A stretch of 64,000 bases of DNA from Parenemella sanctibonifatiensis (GCF_002250565.1 NZ_NMVJ01000008.1:203252-267251), one strand, 5' to 3'. Numbered from the stretch's first letter, positions 34,072-44,776 are shown. Numbers and translations: made by a program. Notes: generated from the letters alone by a model not told the origin.

Positions 34072-34629
34072 GTGACTGACGACATCATGAAGGACGCCAA
34101 GGCCAAGATGAGCCAGGCCGTCGACTTCGCCCGCGAGGAGTTCGCGGCCATCCGCACCGGCCGGGCCCACCCTGGGATGTTCAATAAGATCACGGCCGAC
34201 TACTACGGCGCCCAGACCCCGCTGCAGCAGCTGGCGACCTTCCAGGCGCCCGAGGCGCGCATGATGCTCATCACGCCCTTCGACAAGAGCTCGGTCAATG
34301 CGATCGAGAAGGCGATTCGGGAGTCCGACCTGGGCGTCAACCCCTCCAACGACGGCAACAGCATCCGGGTGGTCCTCCCCGAGCTGACCGAGGAGCGCCG
34401 CAAGGAATACGTCAAGGTCGCCAAGACCAAGGCCGAGGAGGCCCGCGTCTCCATCCGCGGTGCCCGCCGCACCGCCAAGGAAGCCCTCGACAAGCTGGTC
34501 AAGAACAAGGAAGCCGGCGAGGACGAGATTGCGCGCGTCGAAAAGCAGCTCGACGCCGTGACCAAGGAGCACACCGAGAAGGTGGATGAAGCGCTCAAGG
34601 CCAAGGAAGCCGAGCTTCTCGAGGTCTGA
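34072..34629 (+). CDS. frr: Ribosome recycling factor
   Basis: The 185-residue protein has the standard length and splits post-termination ribosomes together with EF-G. It contains FAAIRTGRAHPGMFNKITADYYG, here read in two parts, then the PLQQLATFQAPEARMMLITPFD segment and the long coiled coil ELTEERRKEYVKVAKTKAEE. The start is GTG at 34072, with AGAGAGGA eight bases upstream and the canonical length; the longer frame from 33919 would overlap pyrH. Confidence 0.96.
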   Translation: MTDDIMKDAKAKMSQAVDFAREEFAAIRTGRAHPGMFNKITADYYGAQTPLQQLATFQAPEARMMLITPFDKSSVNAIEKAIRESDLGVNPSNDGNSIRVVLPELTEERRKEYVKVAKTKAEEARVSIRGARRTAKEALDKLVKNKEAGEDEIARVEKQLDAVTKEHTEKVDEALKAKEAELLEV

Positions 34630-35535
34630 GTGACAGCTGACGCCACCGGTCACCCGCCCGTAGACCCGAGCGGTCTGACCCCGCCGCCACCCCCACGCCA
34701 ACGCGCCGGACGCAACCTCCCGGCCGCGATCGCCGTGGGGGTGTCCCTCGTTGCCGTTCTGGCGGTGGGCTTGCTGCTCATCGACTGGGTCTTCGTGCTG
34801 TTGGTCGCGGTTGGACTGTCGCTGGGCGCCTGGGAGGTCTGCGGGGCGGTCGCCCGACTCGGGATGCGGCCGGCCCGCATCCCGGTGGTGGTCGGCACTG
34901 CCCTGATCGTGCTGGTTACCTATCTGTCACCGGCGCTGCCCACCACGCTGGGATCGACCGGAGTGATGCTGGCGGTCATCGGCCTGACGATGATCGCCGC
35001 CCTGGTGTGGCGGATGCCGCAAGGCCCCGACGGCTTTGTCCGCGACGCCGCCTCCAGCCTGTTCGTGATCGCGTACGTACCGCTGTTGGGTTCCTTCGCC
35101 TCGCTGATGATTGCCCATCCGGACGGTCCGGAGCGGGTGCTCACCTTCGTGCTGATCGTGGTCGCCGGCGACCTGTTCGGGTACGCCGTCGGGCTGCCCT
35201 TCGGCAAACACCAGATGTCGCCCACGATCAGCCCCAAGAAGTCCTGGGAGGGCTTCGCCGGGTCGCTTGTCGGCGGCATGCTGGTGGGCGTCATTTGCTC
35301 GATCTGGTTGCTTGACTCACGATGGTGGGTGGGTTTGGTGTTGGGTGTCGCCCTGGTCCTGGTCGGGGTCTGTGGCGACCTGGTCGAATCGCTGATCAAG
35401 CGCGACGTCGGCATCAAGGACATGAGTTCGATCCTCCCCGGCCACGGTGGTGTCATGGATCGATTGGATTCGCTGTTGTTGGCAGCGCCGGTGGCGTGGG
35501 TACTGACCACGTTGTTGGTGCCACCCGTGGCGTGA
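34630..35535 (+). CDS. cdsA: Phosphatidate cytidylyltransferase
   Basis: The 301-residue membrane enzyme makes CDP-diacylglycerol from phosphatidic acid and CTP for phospholipid synthesis. The N-terminus is Pro-rich and cytoplasmic (PSGLTPPPPPRQRAG). About seven or eight membrane segments follow. The family signature lies near the C-terminus: GDLVESLIKRDVGIKDMSSI, then LPGHGGVMDRLDSLL. SPKKSWEGFAGSLVGG is also diagnostic. The GTG start directly follows the frr stop, so the genes are translationally coupled. Confidence 0.94.
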   Translation: MTADATGHPPVDPSGLTPPPPPRQRAGRNLPAAIAVGVSLVAVLAVGLLLIDWVFVLLVAVGLSLGAWEVCGAVARLGMRPARIPVVVGTALIVLVTYLSPALPTTLGSTGVMLAVIGLTMIAALVWRMPQGPDGFVRDAASSLFVIAYVPLLGSFASLMIAHPDGPERVLTFVLIVVAGDLFGYAVGLPFGKHQMSPTISPKKSWEGFAGSLVGGMLVGVICSIWLLDSRWWVGLVLGVALVLVGVCGDLVESLIKRDVGIKDMSSILPGHGGVMDRLDSLLLAAPVAWVLTTLLVPPVA

Positions 35536-35544
35536 GGGAGAGAC

Positions 35545-36708
35545 ATGACCGAGCAGAACGTCAAGGCGTTGCCGTTGATGGAGGCGCCGCGCAAGCGTGC
35601 CCACCGGCCGCCGCAGCACTGGTGTGACCTGGATCCGGAGCAGCGCCGTCAGGCGATCATCGATCTCGGGCTGCCGAAGTTTCGCGCCGACCAGATCTCG
35701 CGGCAGTTCTTCGGTCGGCTTGCCGCCGACCCGGACCAGTGGACCGATCTGCCCGCCGGGCTGCGCGACCAGGTCGCCGAGACGCTCTTTCCGCCGCTGC
35801 TGGAGGAAGTCAGCCGGATCAGCTGCGACGACGGCAACACCGTCAAGATCCTGTGGCGACTCGGGGGCGGTGACCTGGTCGAGTCGGTGATCATGCACTA
35901 CCCGGCCCGGCGTACCGCTGACGGCCGCGAGTCCGCCGCCCGGACCACCATGTGTATCTCTTCCCAAGCCGGCTGCGGCATGGGCTGCCCCTTCTGCGCG
36001 ACCGGTCAGAACGGTCTGCAGCGCAACCTGTCGGCCGCTGAGATCGTGCTGCAGGCCCACCGCGGCGCAGAACTGTTGGCTGCCGGCGAGATTGGTGGCA
36101 AGCCGCTGCGGATCAGCAACATCGTCTTCATGGGGATGGGTGAGCCGATGGCCAACTACCGGGCCGTGATGCAGGCGGTCCGCACGCTGCATGCGCCGGC
36201 GCCGGACGGACTGGGGATCTCCGCGCGCGGCATCACGGTGTCGACGGTCGGTCTGGTGCCGCGGATGAAGCAGCTCGCTGACGAGGGGCTGCCGGTCACC
36301 CTCGCGTTGAGCCTGCATGCCCCCGATGAGGAACTGCGCAACGAGCTGGTGCCGATCACCCAGCGCTACGGCGTCGCCGAGGTGATGGATGCGGCGTACG
36401 CCTATGCCGAGAAGACCCGGCGCCGGGTGTCGATCGAGTACATCCTCATCAAGGACATGAACGACCAGGGTTTCCGCGCCGACCTGCTCGCCGACCTGAT
36501 CCATGCCCGCGGCAACTGGAATTGGGCGCACGTGAACCTGATCCCGCTCAACCCGACTCCCGGATCGGTGTGGACCGCCTCCCGCAAGGAGGACGAGCGA
36601 GAGTTCGTCCGCCGCCTCGAGGCCAAGGGAATTTCTGTGACGGTGCGCGACACCCGTGGCCAGGAGATCGATGGCGCTTGCGGTCAGCTGGCTGCCAAGG
36701 GCGCCTGA
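35545..36708 (+). CDS. rlmN: 23S rRNA and tRNA (adenine-C2)-methyltransferase RlmN
   Basis: The 387-residue radical SAM enzyme methylates A2503 of 23S rRNA and A37 of some tRNAs. The iron-sulphur cluster motif [14 protein letters not shown] supplies the three Cys (C-x3-C-x2-C). [15 protein letters not shown] and [19 protein letters not shown] are family motifs. A Cys near the C-terminus (DGACGQLA) is the methyl-carrying residue. GAGGGAGAG precedes the ATG, nine bases after cdsA, so pyrH-frr-cdsA-rlmN form one operon. Confidence 0.95.
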   Translation: MTEQNVKALPLMEAPRKRAHRPPQHWCDLDPEQRRQAIIDLGLPKFRADQISRQFFGRLAADPDQWTDLPAGLRDQVAETLFPPLLEEVSRISCDDGNTVKILWRLGGGDLVESVIMHYPARRTADGRESAARTTMCISSQAGCGMGCPFCATGQNGLQRNLSAAEIVLQAHRGAELLAAGEIGGKPLRISNIVFMGMGEPMANYRAVMQAVRTLHAPAPDGLGISARGITVSTVGLVPRMKQLADEGLPVTLALSLHAPDEELRNELVPITQRYGVAEVMDAAYAYAEKTRRRVSIEYILIKDMNDQGFRADLLADLIHARGNWNWAHVNLIPLNPTPGSVWTASRKEDEREFVRRLEAKGISVTVRDTRGQEIDGACGQLAAKGA

Positions 36709-36870
36709 TCGCGGCGGCGTACCTCACTGGGTGAGTGCCCGAAGTGCCGTTTGTACGCAGCGCTGAGCGCGAAGGCGCTGCCGGCTCGCGATGGCCTGCA
36801 GGGAGTGGTCAGTGTCGAGCAGCAGCTCGGCAACGATTGATGGTCCTCGAGCCCAATGGACGCTGAGGAG
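36700..36870 (-). pseudogene. Frameshifted AraC-family helix-turn-helix remnant
   Basis: On the minus strand one frame reads IVAELLLDTDHSLQAIASR and the next frame continues GSAFALSAAYKRHFGHSPSE then VRRR. Together they match the C-terminal DNA-binding domain of AraC regulators (LLxDTDxSLxxIAxxVGYGSxFALSxAFKRxFGxSP). The break falls where V-G-Y should be, as if about 11 bases were lost. No N-terminal regulator domain lies upstream. It fills the gap between rlmN and the rpiB terminator. Confidence 0.6.
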
Positions 36871-36872
36871 AC

Positions 36873-36907
36873 GCCGGGCCCCCGACCGTGACGGTCGGGG
36901 GCCCGGC
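36873..36907. terminator. Strong hairpin between rlmN side and rpiB
   Basis: GCCGGGCCCCCGACCG and its exact complement form a 16-base stem around the loop TGA. It ends 15 bases beyond the rpiB stop on the minus strand and may stop transcription from both sides. Confidence 0.7.
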
Positions 36908-36921
36908 GGTCATGCAGGCGG

Positions 36922-37392
36922 TCAACCGGCGTACTGCTCGTCTTCGATGGCGGCGATCTTCTGGAAACGCTCCACGTACATCTGCTCAGTCTCGCCCTTG
37001 AAGGTGGCGCCCAGGAAGGCGTCAACGATGGCGTTGCCCATGTCCGGACCGACCACGAAGGCGCCGAAGGCGATGATCTGGGAGCCGTTGTTCTCCCGGG
37101 TGTGACGAGCGGTGAAGGGTTCGGAGCACACCGCAGCTCGGATGCCGCGGACCTTGTTGGCCGAGATCGAGATGCCGATCCCGGTGCCGCAGATCAGAAC
37201 GCCACGCTCGGACTCGCCGTCCAGGATGCTCTGGGCGACCTTGCGGGCGTACACCGAGGAGTACTCCGCGGTCGACTCTTCCTCGGGCACGTAACCGTGG
37301 TCGAGAACCTCGTGGCCGCTGTCGCGGAGGTGCTGGATGACGGAGCGCTTGAGCTCGAGGCCCGATGCGTCTGAACCGATGGCGATCTTCAT
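36922..37392 (-). CDS. rpiB: Ribose-5-phosphate isomerase B
   Basis: The 156-residue enzyme interconverts ribose-5-phosphate and ribulose-5-phosphate. The start MKIAIGSDASGLELKRSVIQ, the acid-base Cys68 in GVLICGTGIGISISANKV and the FTARHTRENNGSQIIAFGA segment are all RpiB features. The length is standard for the actinobacterial type. It lies alone on the minus strand, with its own hairpin terminator. Confidence 0.93.
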   Translation of the reverse strand: MKIAIGSDASGLELKRSVIQHLRDSGHEVLDHGYVPEEESTAEYSSVYARKVAQSILDGESERGVLICGTGIGISISANKVRGIRAAVCSEPFTARHTRENNGSQIIAFGAFVVGPDMGNAIVDAFLGATFKGETEQMYVERFQKIAAIEDEQYAG

Positions 37393-37432
37393 GCCACCAG
37401 CCTAATGCGGCCGTCCGCACGCTCGAATCTGA

Positions 37433-38917
<1,485 letters not shown>

Positions 38918-38958
38918 GCCAGGTCACCAGCCGGGCCTGAGCGCCTGCTGGGCTCGAC

Positions 38959-39035
38959 CGTGCAGAAACGACGGGCAGATCAAGCATTCTGCTTCTCAGC
39001 TGCACAGTGCTCGATCTGCCCGTCGTTTCTGCACG
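38959..39035. repeat. Long intergenic inverted repeat, 28-base arms
   Basis: Arms 38959-38986 and 39008-39035 are complementary over 28 bases with one mismatch (23 perfect outer bases, CGTGCAGAAACGACGGGCAG and onward), around a 21-base loop. It fills the space between convergent gdhA and a binding-protein gene, so it may serve as a two-way terminator. The long arms with little G+C bias are unlike the other terminators here and suggest a dispersed palindromic repeat. Confidence 0.75.
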
Positions 39036-39073
39036 CTCGTTGATTCAGGCGTACGCCGGCGGCTCAACCCCGA

Positions 39074-40693
39074 TCAGCCCGCGGCGGCGGCCTCCTCCAG
39101 CTCGCCAGCGATCTTGTCGCCGACATCAGCCCGCCACTGCGCGGTGAACTCCTCCCAGGCCGAAATGGGCTGCTCGCCGAGCAGGATGCTGCGCTCCAGA
39201 TCTTTGCGGCGACGGTTCCACGGGGCCCCGTCACTGGACGAGGTCTCCGAGAACAGTCCGGAGGAGGCGTTCGAGGTGCCGCTGGGGATGGCTTCGCTCA
39301 GATAGGCGTGTTGCAACTCCACCACGTCCGAGCGGCCCGGGATGTAGAGCACGTTCTGGGAGCCGCCGCCGATGTAGGGGATTCCGGTGAGCGCTTCGCC
39401 CGACTTGCCTTCAATGAAGGTTGGCTCGCCATCGACGAACTCGAAGGTCTGGCCCTCGAGGCCGTAGGCGATGTCGAGGTATTGCTGGGTGCCGAACGGG
39501 GAAGCGATGTAATCGACGATCCGAAGGATCTCGTGCAGCCTCTCCTCGGACTCCTGCTGGGCGATGGCCACGTACGCGCCGTAGCCGGCCGCGCCACGGA
39601 AGACCGGGGCCTTGCCGCCGCCGTCCCAGTTGGGCAGCCGGATGACGCCGGTGTCGAATTCGGGGTTGGAGCGCGCGTAGTTGCTCCACATCACGAAGCC
39701 CTGAAACAGCAGCGGCGTGACGCCGGATCGATACCAGCCGTGGTTGGCGCCGGGCTCGGTGAAGGCGTTGGGATGGGTGAGGCCCGCCTGGACGATCTTC
39801 ACGCCCTCCGACAGCGCCGCGGTTGTCTCCTCGGTCATCATCTCGTGGACGAACTTGCCGTCGCGGACATCCCAGACGTAGGGCGTACCGTGCATCTCCC
39901 GCAGTGCCTGCAGCAGCCAGACGCGGGGGTCACCTCCCAGTGCGAACACCTGCTCGCCGGGGTTGTTGAGGGTGGTCAACAGCTCGACGAAGTCCTCGCC
40001 GTCGCTGAGTTCGGGGGCATTGCTCATGCCGTGCTCGGCCAGCAGGTCGCCACGGGTGAGCAGCACTCGACCGGCCGGCGGCCGGGGCTGCGGGATGCCG
40101 AACAATCGGCCATTGACCCGGCCCACGTCCCAGTTGGCGTCGGTGAAGCTGGCCAGTGCCGGATATTGCTCGATGCTGCTGCCGGCCAGCACCTCGGTCA
40201 GGTCGGTGAACCGCGCCTCGAGCAGCTTCTCCACCTCGGGGACGCTGCCGATCTGGACCAGGTCAGGGATGTCGTTGCTGGCCATGGTGACCTGGAAGCG
40301 GTCGTTGTATTCGGTGCTGATGATGGCGGTGGCATCGAAGTCGTTGCCGGCCTGCTCCTTGAAGTGGTCATACACCGGGTTCTTCTCCGGCGGGACAGGT
40401 GGCGGATCGCCCTGGATCAGCGCGGTGACCGGCGCGGTCTCGGGCAACGGGAAGCCGTCGCGCACCACCGGCGGCTGCGGATAGCTGAGGTAGCCGTTGA
40501 TGACGCCGGCCTCATTCCCCGGCAGGTCAGGCGTCACATCGCCGAACGGCACGTGGTTGGGAGGGGCGACATCGCCGCCTCCTGCGCCGCCGCCGGTGCC
40601 TCCGTTGCCGGAACCAGAGGTGCTGCAGGCGGCCATGCCGAACGTGGCGGCGCCGGTGAGGGAGAGGAGCGTGCGGCGATTGATGGTGGACAT
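39074..40693 (-). CDS. Orphan sugar-binding lipoprotein (LplA/YtcQ-like)
   Basis: The 539-residue extracellular solute-binding protein has a signal peptide INRRTLLSLTGAATFGMAAC with lipidated Cys23, then a Gly/Ser linker. Its length of over 500 residues, the repeated Pro segment (DPPPVPPEKNPVYDHFKEQ) and YNDRFQVTMASNDIPDLVQI match the large LplA-type proteins that bind oligo-galacturonides or other oligosaccharides. The start at 40693 (ATG, GAAAGG upstream) is preferred to the TTG at 40699. No permease or ATPase gene lies next to it, which is unusual for this class. It would need permeases encoded elsewhere. Confidence 0.85.
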   Translation of the reverse strand: MSTINRRTLLSLTGAATFGMAACSTSGSGNGGTGGGAGGGDVAPPNHVPFGDVTPDLPGNEAGVINGYLSYPQPPVVRDGFPLPETAPVTALIQGDPPPVPPEKNPVYDHFKEQAGNDFDATAIISTEYNDRFQVTMASNDIPDLVQIGSVPEVEKLLEARFTDLTEVLAGSSIEQYPALASFTDANWDVGRVNGRLFGIPQPRPPAGRVLLTRGDLLAEHGMSNAPELSDGEDFVELLTTLNNPGEQVFALGGDPRVWLLQALREMHGTPYVWDVRDGKFVHEMMTEETTAALSEGVKIVQAGLTHPNAFTEPGANHGWYRSGVTPLLFQGFVMWSNYARSNPEFDTGVIRLPNWDGGGKAPVFRGAAGYGAYVAIAQQESEERLHEILRIVDYIASPFGTQQYLDIAYGLEGQTFEFVDGEPTFIEGKSGEALTGIPYIGGGSQNVLYIPGRSDVVELQHAYLSEAIPSGTSNASSGLFSETSSSDGAPWNRRRKDLERSILLGEQPISAWEEFTAQWRADVGDKIAGELEEAAAAG

Positions 40694-40898
40694 GATCAAG
40701 CCTTTCGGGGTGTCGCTTCAGTGCGTTTCGTCGCGGTGATCGTGGCCAGTCTCGCTGACCTCGCGCATCATGACAAGCGGCGCGTGAGGAATGAGAGCGG
40801 TTTCTGCATGGGTCCCGAGAAATCAGGTGCGACCCGTTCTGGGTCGTCGTACCCTGAGACGCCGCCGCCGGCGACATCACAGAGAGGACGAAGGGATC

Positions 40899-42074
40899 AT
40901 GGAGGAGATCACATCGAGGCTGCTGTCGTGGGCCTCGATCATCGACCCGCAGACCCGGGAGCAGGCGGAGCGGACGGCACGGATGCCGTTCATCCACCCG
41001 CACCTGGCGCTGATGCCCGATGCACACCTGGGCAGGGGCGCGACGGTCGGGTCGGTCATCCCCACCGAGGGGGCGATCATGCCCGCTGCCGTGGGCGTCG
41101 ACATCGGCTGCGGCATGGTGGCGGTCCGTACGCAACTGCAGGCCGAAGACCTGCCCGAGGATCGGGCACGGATCCGTCAGGAGATTGCCCGCAGCATTCC
41201 GCTGTCGGCGGGCGGTCGAAACCAGAAGATCACGCGCGAGCACACCCAGCGTCGGCTGGCCGACCTGGAGGCACGTGCTGCGGCCATTGACCTGGACCCC
41301 TCGGCGTACGCGGGCGCGTGGCGGCATCAACTCGGCAGCCTCGGCTCGGGCAACCACTTCCTCGAGGTGACGCTCGACGAGACCGGTGCGGTGTGGCTCT
41401 TCCTCCACTCCGGCAGCAGGGGAGTGGGCAACCGGATTGCGACCCACCACACCAAGGTCGCCCGGGAGCAGTGCTTGGCGGAGGGAGTCGAACTCCCTGA
41501 TGGTGACCTCGATCTGGCCTATCTGGTCGAGGGCACCGAGGAGTTCGACCACTACATCCGCGAGATGCAGTGGGCGCAGCACTACGCGCTGCTCAACCGT
41601 GAAGAAATGATGGACCGGATGGTCGACCAGCTTGCCCGCTGGACCGGTGTGGAGATCGAGCGGGTCGAGGAGATCAACTGCCATCACAACTACACCGAGC
41701 CGGAGCGGCACGGTGACCGTGACGTGTGGCTGTCCCGCAAGGGCGCGATCTCAGCGCGGGAGGGTCAGCTCGGGTTGATTCCCGGGTCGATGGGCACTGC
41801 GTCCTACGTGGTCGAGGGCTTGGGCAACCCGCTCGCCCTGCACTCGGCGCCGCACGGCGCCGGCCGGGTCTATTCGCGGAGCAAGGCTCGTCGGACCTTC
41901 ACGCTGGAGGACCTGGCGACGGCGATGGTCGGGGTGGAGTACGAGCACTCCGAAGCCTTCCTCGACGAGATCCCTGCGGCGTACAAGGACATCGACCAGG
42001 TGATGGCCGATGCGGCCGATCTGGTCCGCGTGCGCCACATGCTGCGGCAGATCGTCAACGTCAAGGGCACCTGA
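40899..42074 (+). CDS. rtcB: RtcB-like RNA ligase
   Basis: The 391-residue protein belongs to the RtcB family, which joins RNA 2',3'-cyclic phosphate or 3'-phosphate ends to 5'-OH ends with GTP and Mn2+. Metal and catalytic motifs are visible: MPDAHLGRGATVGSVIP, VDIGCGM (Cys ligand), GSLGSGNHFLEV, FLHSGSRGVGN, INCHHNY and SAPHGAGRVYSR, whose His carries GMP. The length is below the 480 or so residues of E. coli RtcB and fits the shorter bacterial group. No archease gene is next to it. The start (MEEITSRLL) follows GAAGGG; the longer frame from 40791 has no support. Confidence 0.88.
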   Translation: MEEITSRLLSWASIIDPQTREQAERTARMPFIHPHLALMPDAHLGRGATVGSVIPTEGAIMPAAVGVDIGCGMVAVRTQLQAEDLPEDRARIRQEIARSIPLSAGGRNQKITREHTQRRLADLEARAAAIDLDPSAYAGAWRHQLGSLGSGNHFLEVTLDETGAVWLFLHSGSRGVGNRIATHHTKVAREQCLAEGVELPDGDLDLAYLVEGTEEFDHYIREMQWAQHYALLNREEMMDRMVDQLARWTGVEIERVEEINCHHNYTEPERHGDRDVWLSRKGAISAREGQLGLIPGSMGTASYVVEGLGNPLALHSAPHGAGRVYSRSKARRTFTLEDLATAMVGVEYEHSEAFLDEIPAAYKDIDQVMADAADLVRVRHMLRQIVNVKGT

Positions 42075-42121
42075 GGGGGCACGCGACAGCCCCGCGCTGG
42101 CCGGCGCACGTCCGAGACTTC

Positions 42122-43006
42122 CTACTTCAGGAACTTGGACGTACGCCGGTCCGCCAGCGGCTTGCCGCCGGTCTGGCAGGTGGCGCAGTACTGCAGCGAG
42201 GAGTCCGCGAAGCTGACCTCGCGGACCACGTCCCCGCACACCGGGCAGGTCTCGCCGGTACGTCCGTGCACCGCCATCCCGCGCCGCTTCGCGTCCTTCA
42301 ACTCTTTGGCAGGCTTGCCGCTCGCGACGGCAACGGCCTTGTCCAACACGTCGTGCAGGGCGCGGTCGAGGCGGTCCAGTTGTTCCTCCTCGAGCCTGCT
42401 GGCGATCGCAAAGGGGGAAAGTTGGGCGGCGTGCAGGATCTCGTCGCTGTAGGCATTGCCGATGCCTGCGATCACCGACTGGTCGCGCAGCACTCCCTTG
42501 AGCTGCTGGTTGCGCCCGGCCAGGATCCCGGCCAGCGCGGCCCGGTCGAAGTCGGGAGCCAGGGGATCGGGCCCCAGCGAGGCGATCTGGGGGATCGTGG
42601 TCGAGTCGGCAACCACGTGGACCGCGAGCCGTTTCGTCGTGCCGGCCTCGGTCAGCTCAAAGCCAGGCAACCCGTCCTCGGGGGCTTCGCCGTCATCGAT
42701 GCGGACCCGCAACGCGACCACCGCCTTACCGCTTGGTCGCAACGGCTTCGGGTTGAGCGATTCCGACCACCGCACCCAGCCAGCGCGCGACAGATGCCAC
42801 ACCAGGTGCAGGCCATCCGCGTCGACATCGAGCCACTTGCCGTGCCGGCGTACGGCGGTGATTTCCAAGCCGTTGAGGGCGGTCGGCTGGGGATCGTAGG
42901 TCTTGAGAACGTTGATGGAGCCGACCTCCACGGCCGCAACTGAACTCCCCACCAGACGACCGCGGAGAAACTCCGCCAGACCTTCGACTTCGGGCAGCTC
43001 AGGCAT
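42122..43006 (-). CDS. Fpg/Nei-family DNA glycosylase
   Basis: The 294-residue repair enzyme starts with PELPEVEGLAEFLRG after the Met, so the catalytic Pro2 and Glu3 are present. It has a helix-two-turn-helix (LKGVLRDQSVIAGIGNAYSDEILHAA) and a C-terminal zinc finger with CPVCGD and YCATCQTGG. It removes oxidised bases and cuts the abasic site. In other actinobacteria this paralogue sits beside rpiB; here gdhA, the binding protein and rtcB separate them. The ATG at 43006 fixes Pro2; the longer frame to 43261 would run into the divergent gene. Confidence 0.9.
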   Translation of the reverse strand: MPELPEVEGLAEFLRGRLVGSSVAAVEVGSINVLKTYDPQPTALNGLEITAVRRHGKWLDVDADGLHLVWHLSRAGWVRWSESLNPKPLRPSGKAVVALRVRIDDGEAPEDGLPGFELTEAGTTKRLAVHVVADSTTIPQIASLGPDPLAPDFDRAALAGILAGRNQQLKGVLRDQSVIAGIGNAYSDEILHAAQLSPFAIASRLEEEQLDRLDRALHDVLDKAVAVASGKPAKELKDAKRRGMAVHGRTGETCPVCGDVVREVSFADSSLQYCATCQTGGKPLADRRTSKFLK

Positions 43007-43141
43007 GACGTCATGGTACGGCAGAGCGCTGACCAGAGCGGAAGCAAAATTGGGAAAAGGCTTGCCGGCCGGCCTCGATGGTGAGAGGTTGTGTCGGGAA
43101 AGAGCATCGTCCACCCCACTCGTCGACGCTGAGGAGTACCG

Positions 43142-44770
43142 ATGACCATCCCCCGACGCACCCTTTTGGCCGGGACCGGAGCAGGCCTTGCCCTGGCCGG
43201 TCTGGCCACCAACAGTTCCCTCACCGCTCAGGCCCAAGCGCCCACCGGGCGTACCTTCCACGTTGCTGCCGACGGCTCCGATGACGCCACCGGCCTCGGT
43301 CCCGGTCGAGCCTGGGCGACTCTGGAACGGGCAAACCAGGAGTCACTCCAGCCCGGTGACAGCATCCTGCTGCGCCGCGGTGACCGCTGGACCGGCAACC
43401 TCGTCATCACCGATTCGGGCAGCGAAGACGCCCCCATCGTCATCGGCGCCTACGGGCCTCGGTCGGCGGGTCGCCCCCGCATCGATGCCCAGCTGCCCGC
43501 CGATGATGTGCTGGCCGCGACCGTGCTGGTGCACAACGCCGAACACGTCCATGTCCGCGATCTCGAACTCACCAACGACGCCGAAGACGAGGGCATGCGC
43601 AACGGCGTCCTGGTCGCGATCGATGACCCGACCCAGCCCATCTACACCGGCTATCGGATCGAGAACAACTTCATCCACGACGTCGCGGGCCGGATCGAGC
43701 CCTCGGCCAACGACGGCAAGCGTTCGGGCGGAATCGGCGTGGTGCTGGACGGCACTCCCGAGGCGGTCTCGCGCATCCACGACATCCGCATCACCGACAA
43801 CACCGTCGAGCGCGTCGACCAGACCGGCATCTGGATCGACGGCAACCTGCGCAACAAGGAGCTGCCCCCGGGCACCGACACCGTCTATCGCGGCTACACC
43901 TGGGACCAGGTCAAGTACACCGGCGTCGACATCGGCCACAACCGGGTCACCGACACCGGCCGCAACGGCGTGATCATCCGGATGGCCGAGGGCGGCAGCT
44001 TCCACCACAACATCGTTTCCCACACGACCGGGCGGGTGCATTCGGGCAACTCGGTGTTCACCGTCAGCGTCCTCGGTTTCGTGGTCGAGTGGAACGAGGT
44101 GTTCCAGAACCGGTCCGCCGGGACGGCAGACGGGTGCGCCTTCGACCCCGATCTGGATTCCCCCGAGACGGTGTGGCGCTACAACTACAGCCACGACAAC
44201 AACTACGGCCTGATGACCCTGTGTACGCGGCCGCGGGACTATGGCATCGAGGTGCACCAGAACATCGACATCGGCGGCCGAGGCCGACTGGTCAACCTCA
44301 ACTACGGCTTCACCGAGGTCAACTTCGAGCGCAATGCGTTCTGGACCAAGCCGGTGCCCGAGGTCGAATATCCCGACACCCACCCCGACTACGTCAACCC
44401 GGACCGGGAGACCGCCGGTGGCTACCCGCAACTGATCTGGGAGACCCACACCCGCAACAGCAGCTCCTTCACCTCGGACCAGACCTACACCTATCGCGAC
44501 AACGTCGTGGTCAACGAGGCGACCACTGCGACGGTCTTCATCAATCCCAACGACGAAACCTCCTTCCGCACCACCAACCGCACGTTGAGCAACAACCGGG
44601 TCTACGGTCTGCTGCCGAGCAAACTGGACAGCCTTGAGGAGGGGTTCAGCTACGAAGGTGAGCGGGCGCCGCGCAACTGGATCGCCGATACCGTCGGACA
44701 CCAGGTGTACGCCTTCTGGCGGCCTTCGATCGACGGACGGCGCAACCCGCGCGTCGGGCCCCGCGGCTGA
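43142..44770 (+). CDS. Tat-secreted right-handed beta-helix protein, possible polysaccharide lyase
   Basis: The 542-residue protein has a twin-arginine-type signal (PRRTLLAGTGAGLALAGLA). The mature part begins TFHVAADGSDDATGLGPGRA, the usual opening of parallel beta-helix proteins with DUF1565-like start. It continues with coil repeats such as VRDLELTNDAED, YRIENNFIHDV, IRITDNTVERVDQTGIWIDG and VDIGHNRVTDTGRNGVIIRM. Such folds occur in pectate lyases, epimerases and glycan hydrolases, but I cannot name the catalytic residues. It lies between the glycosylase and dxr and ends in a hairpin terminator at 44777. Confidence 0.8.
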   Translation: MTIPRRTLLAGTGAGLALAGLATNSSLTAQAQAPTGRTFHVAADGSDDATGLGPGRAWATLERANQESLQPGDSILLRRGDRWTGNLVITDSGSEDAPIVIGAYGPRSAGRPRIDAQLPADDVLAATVLVHNAEHVHVRDLELTNDAEDEGMRNGVLVAIDDPTQPIYTGYRIENNFIHDVAGRIEPSANDGKRSGGIGVVLDGTPEAVSRIHDIRITDNTVERVDQTGIWIDGNLRNKELPPGTDTVYRGYTWDQVKYTGVDIGHNRVTDTGRNGVIIRMAEGGSFHHNIVSHTTGRVHSGNSVFTVSVLGFVVEWNEVFQNRSAGTADGCAFDPDLDSPETVWRYNYSHDNNYGLMTLCTRPRDYGIEVHQNIDIGGRGRLVNLNYGFTEVNFERNAFWTKPVPEVEYPDTHPDYVNPDRETAGGYPQLIWETHTRNSSSFTSDQTYTYRDNVVVNEATTATVFINPNDETSFRTTNRTLSNNRVYGLLPSKLDSLEEGFSYEGERAPRNWIADTVGHQVYAFWRPSIDGRRNPRVGPRG

Positions 44771-44776
44771 GTCGGA

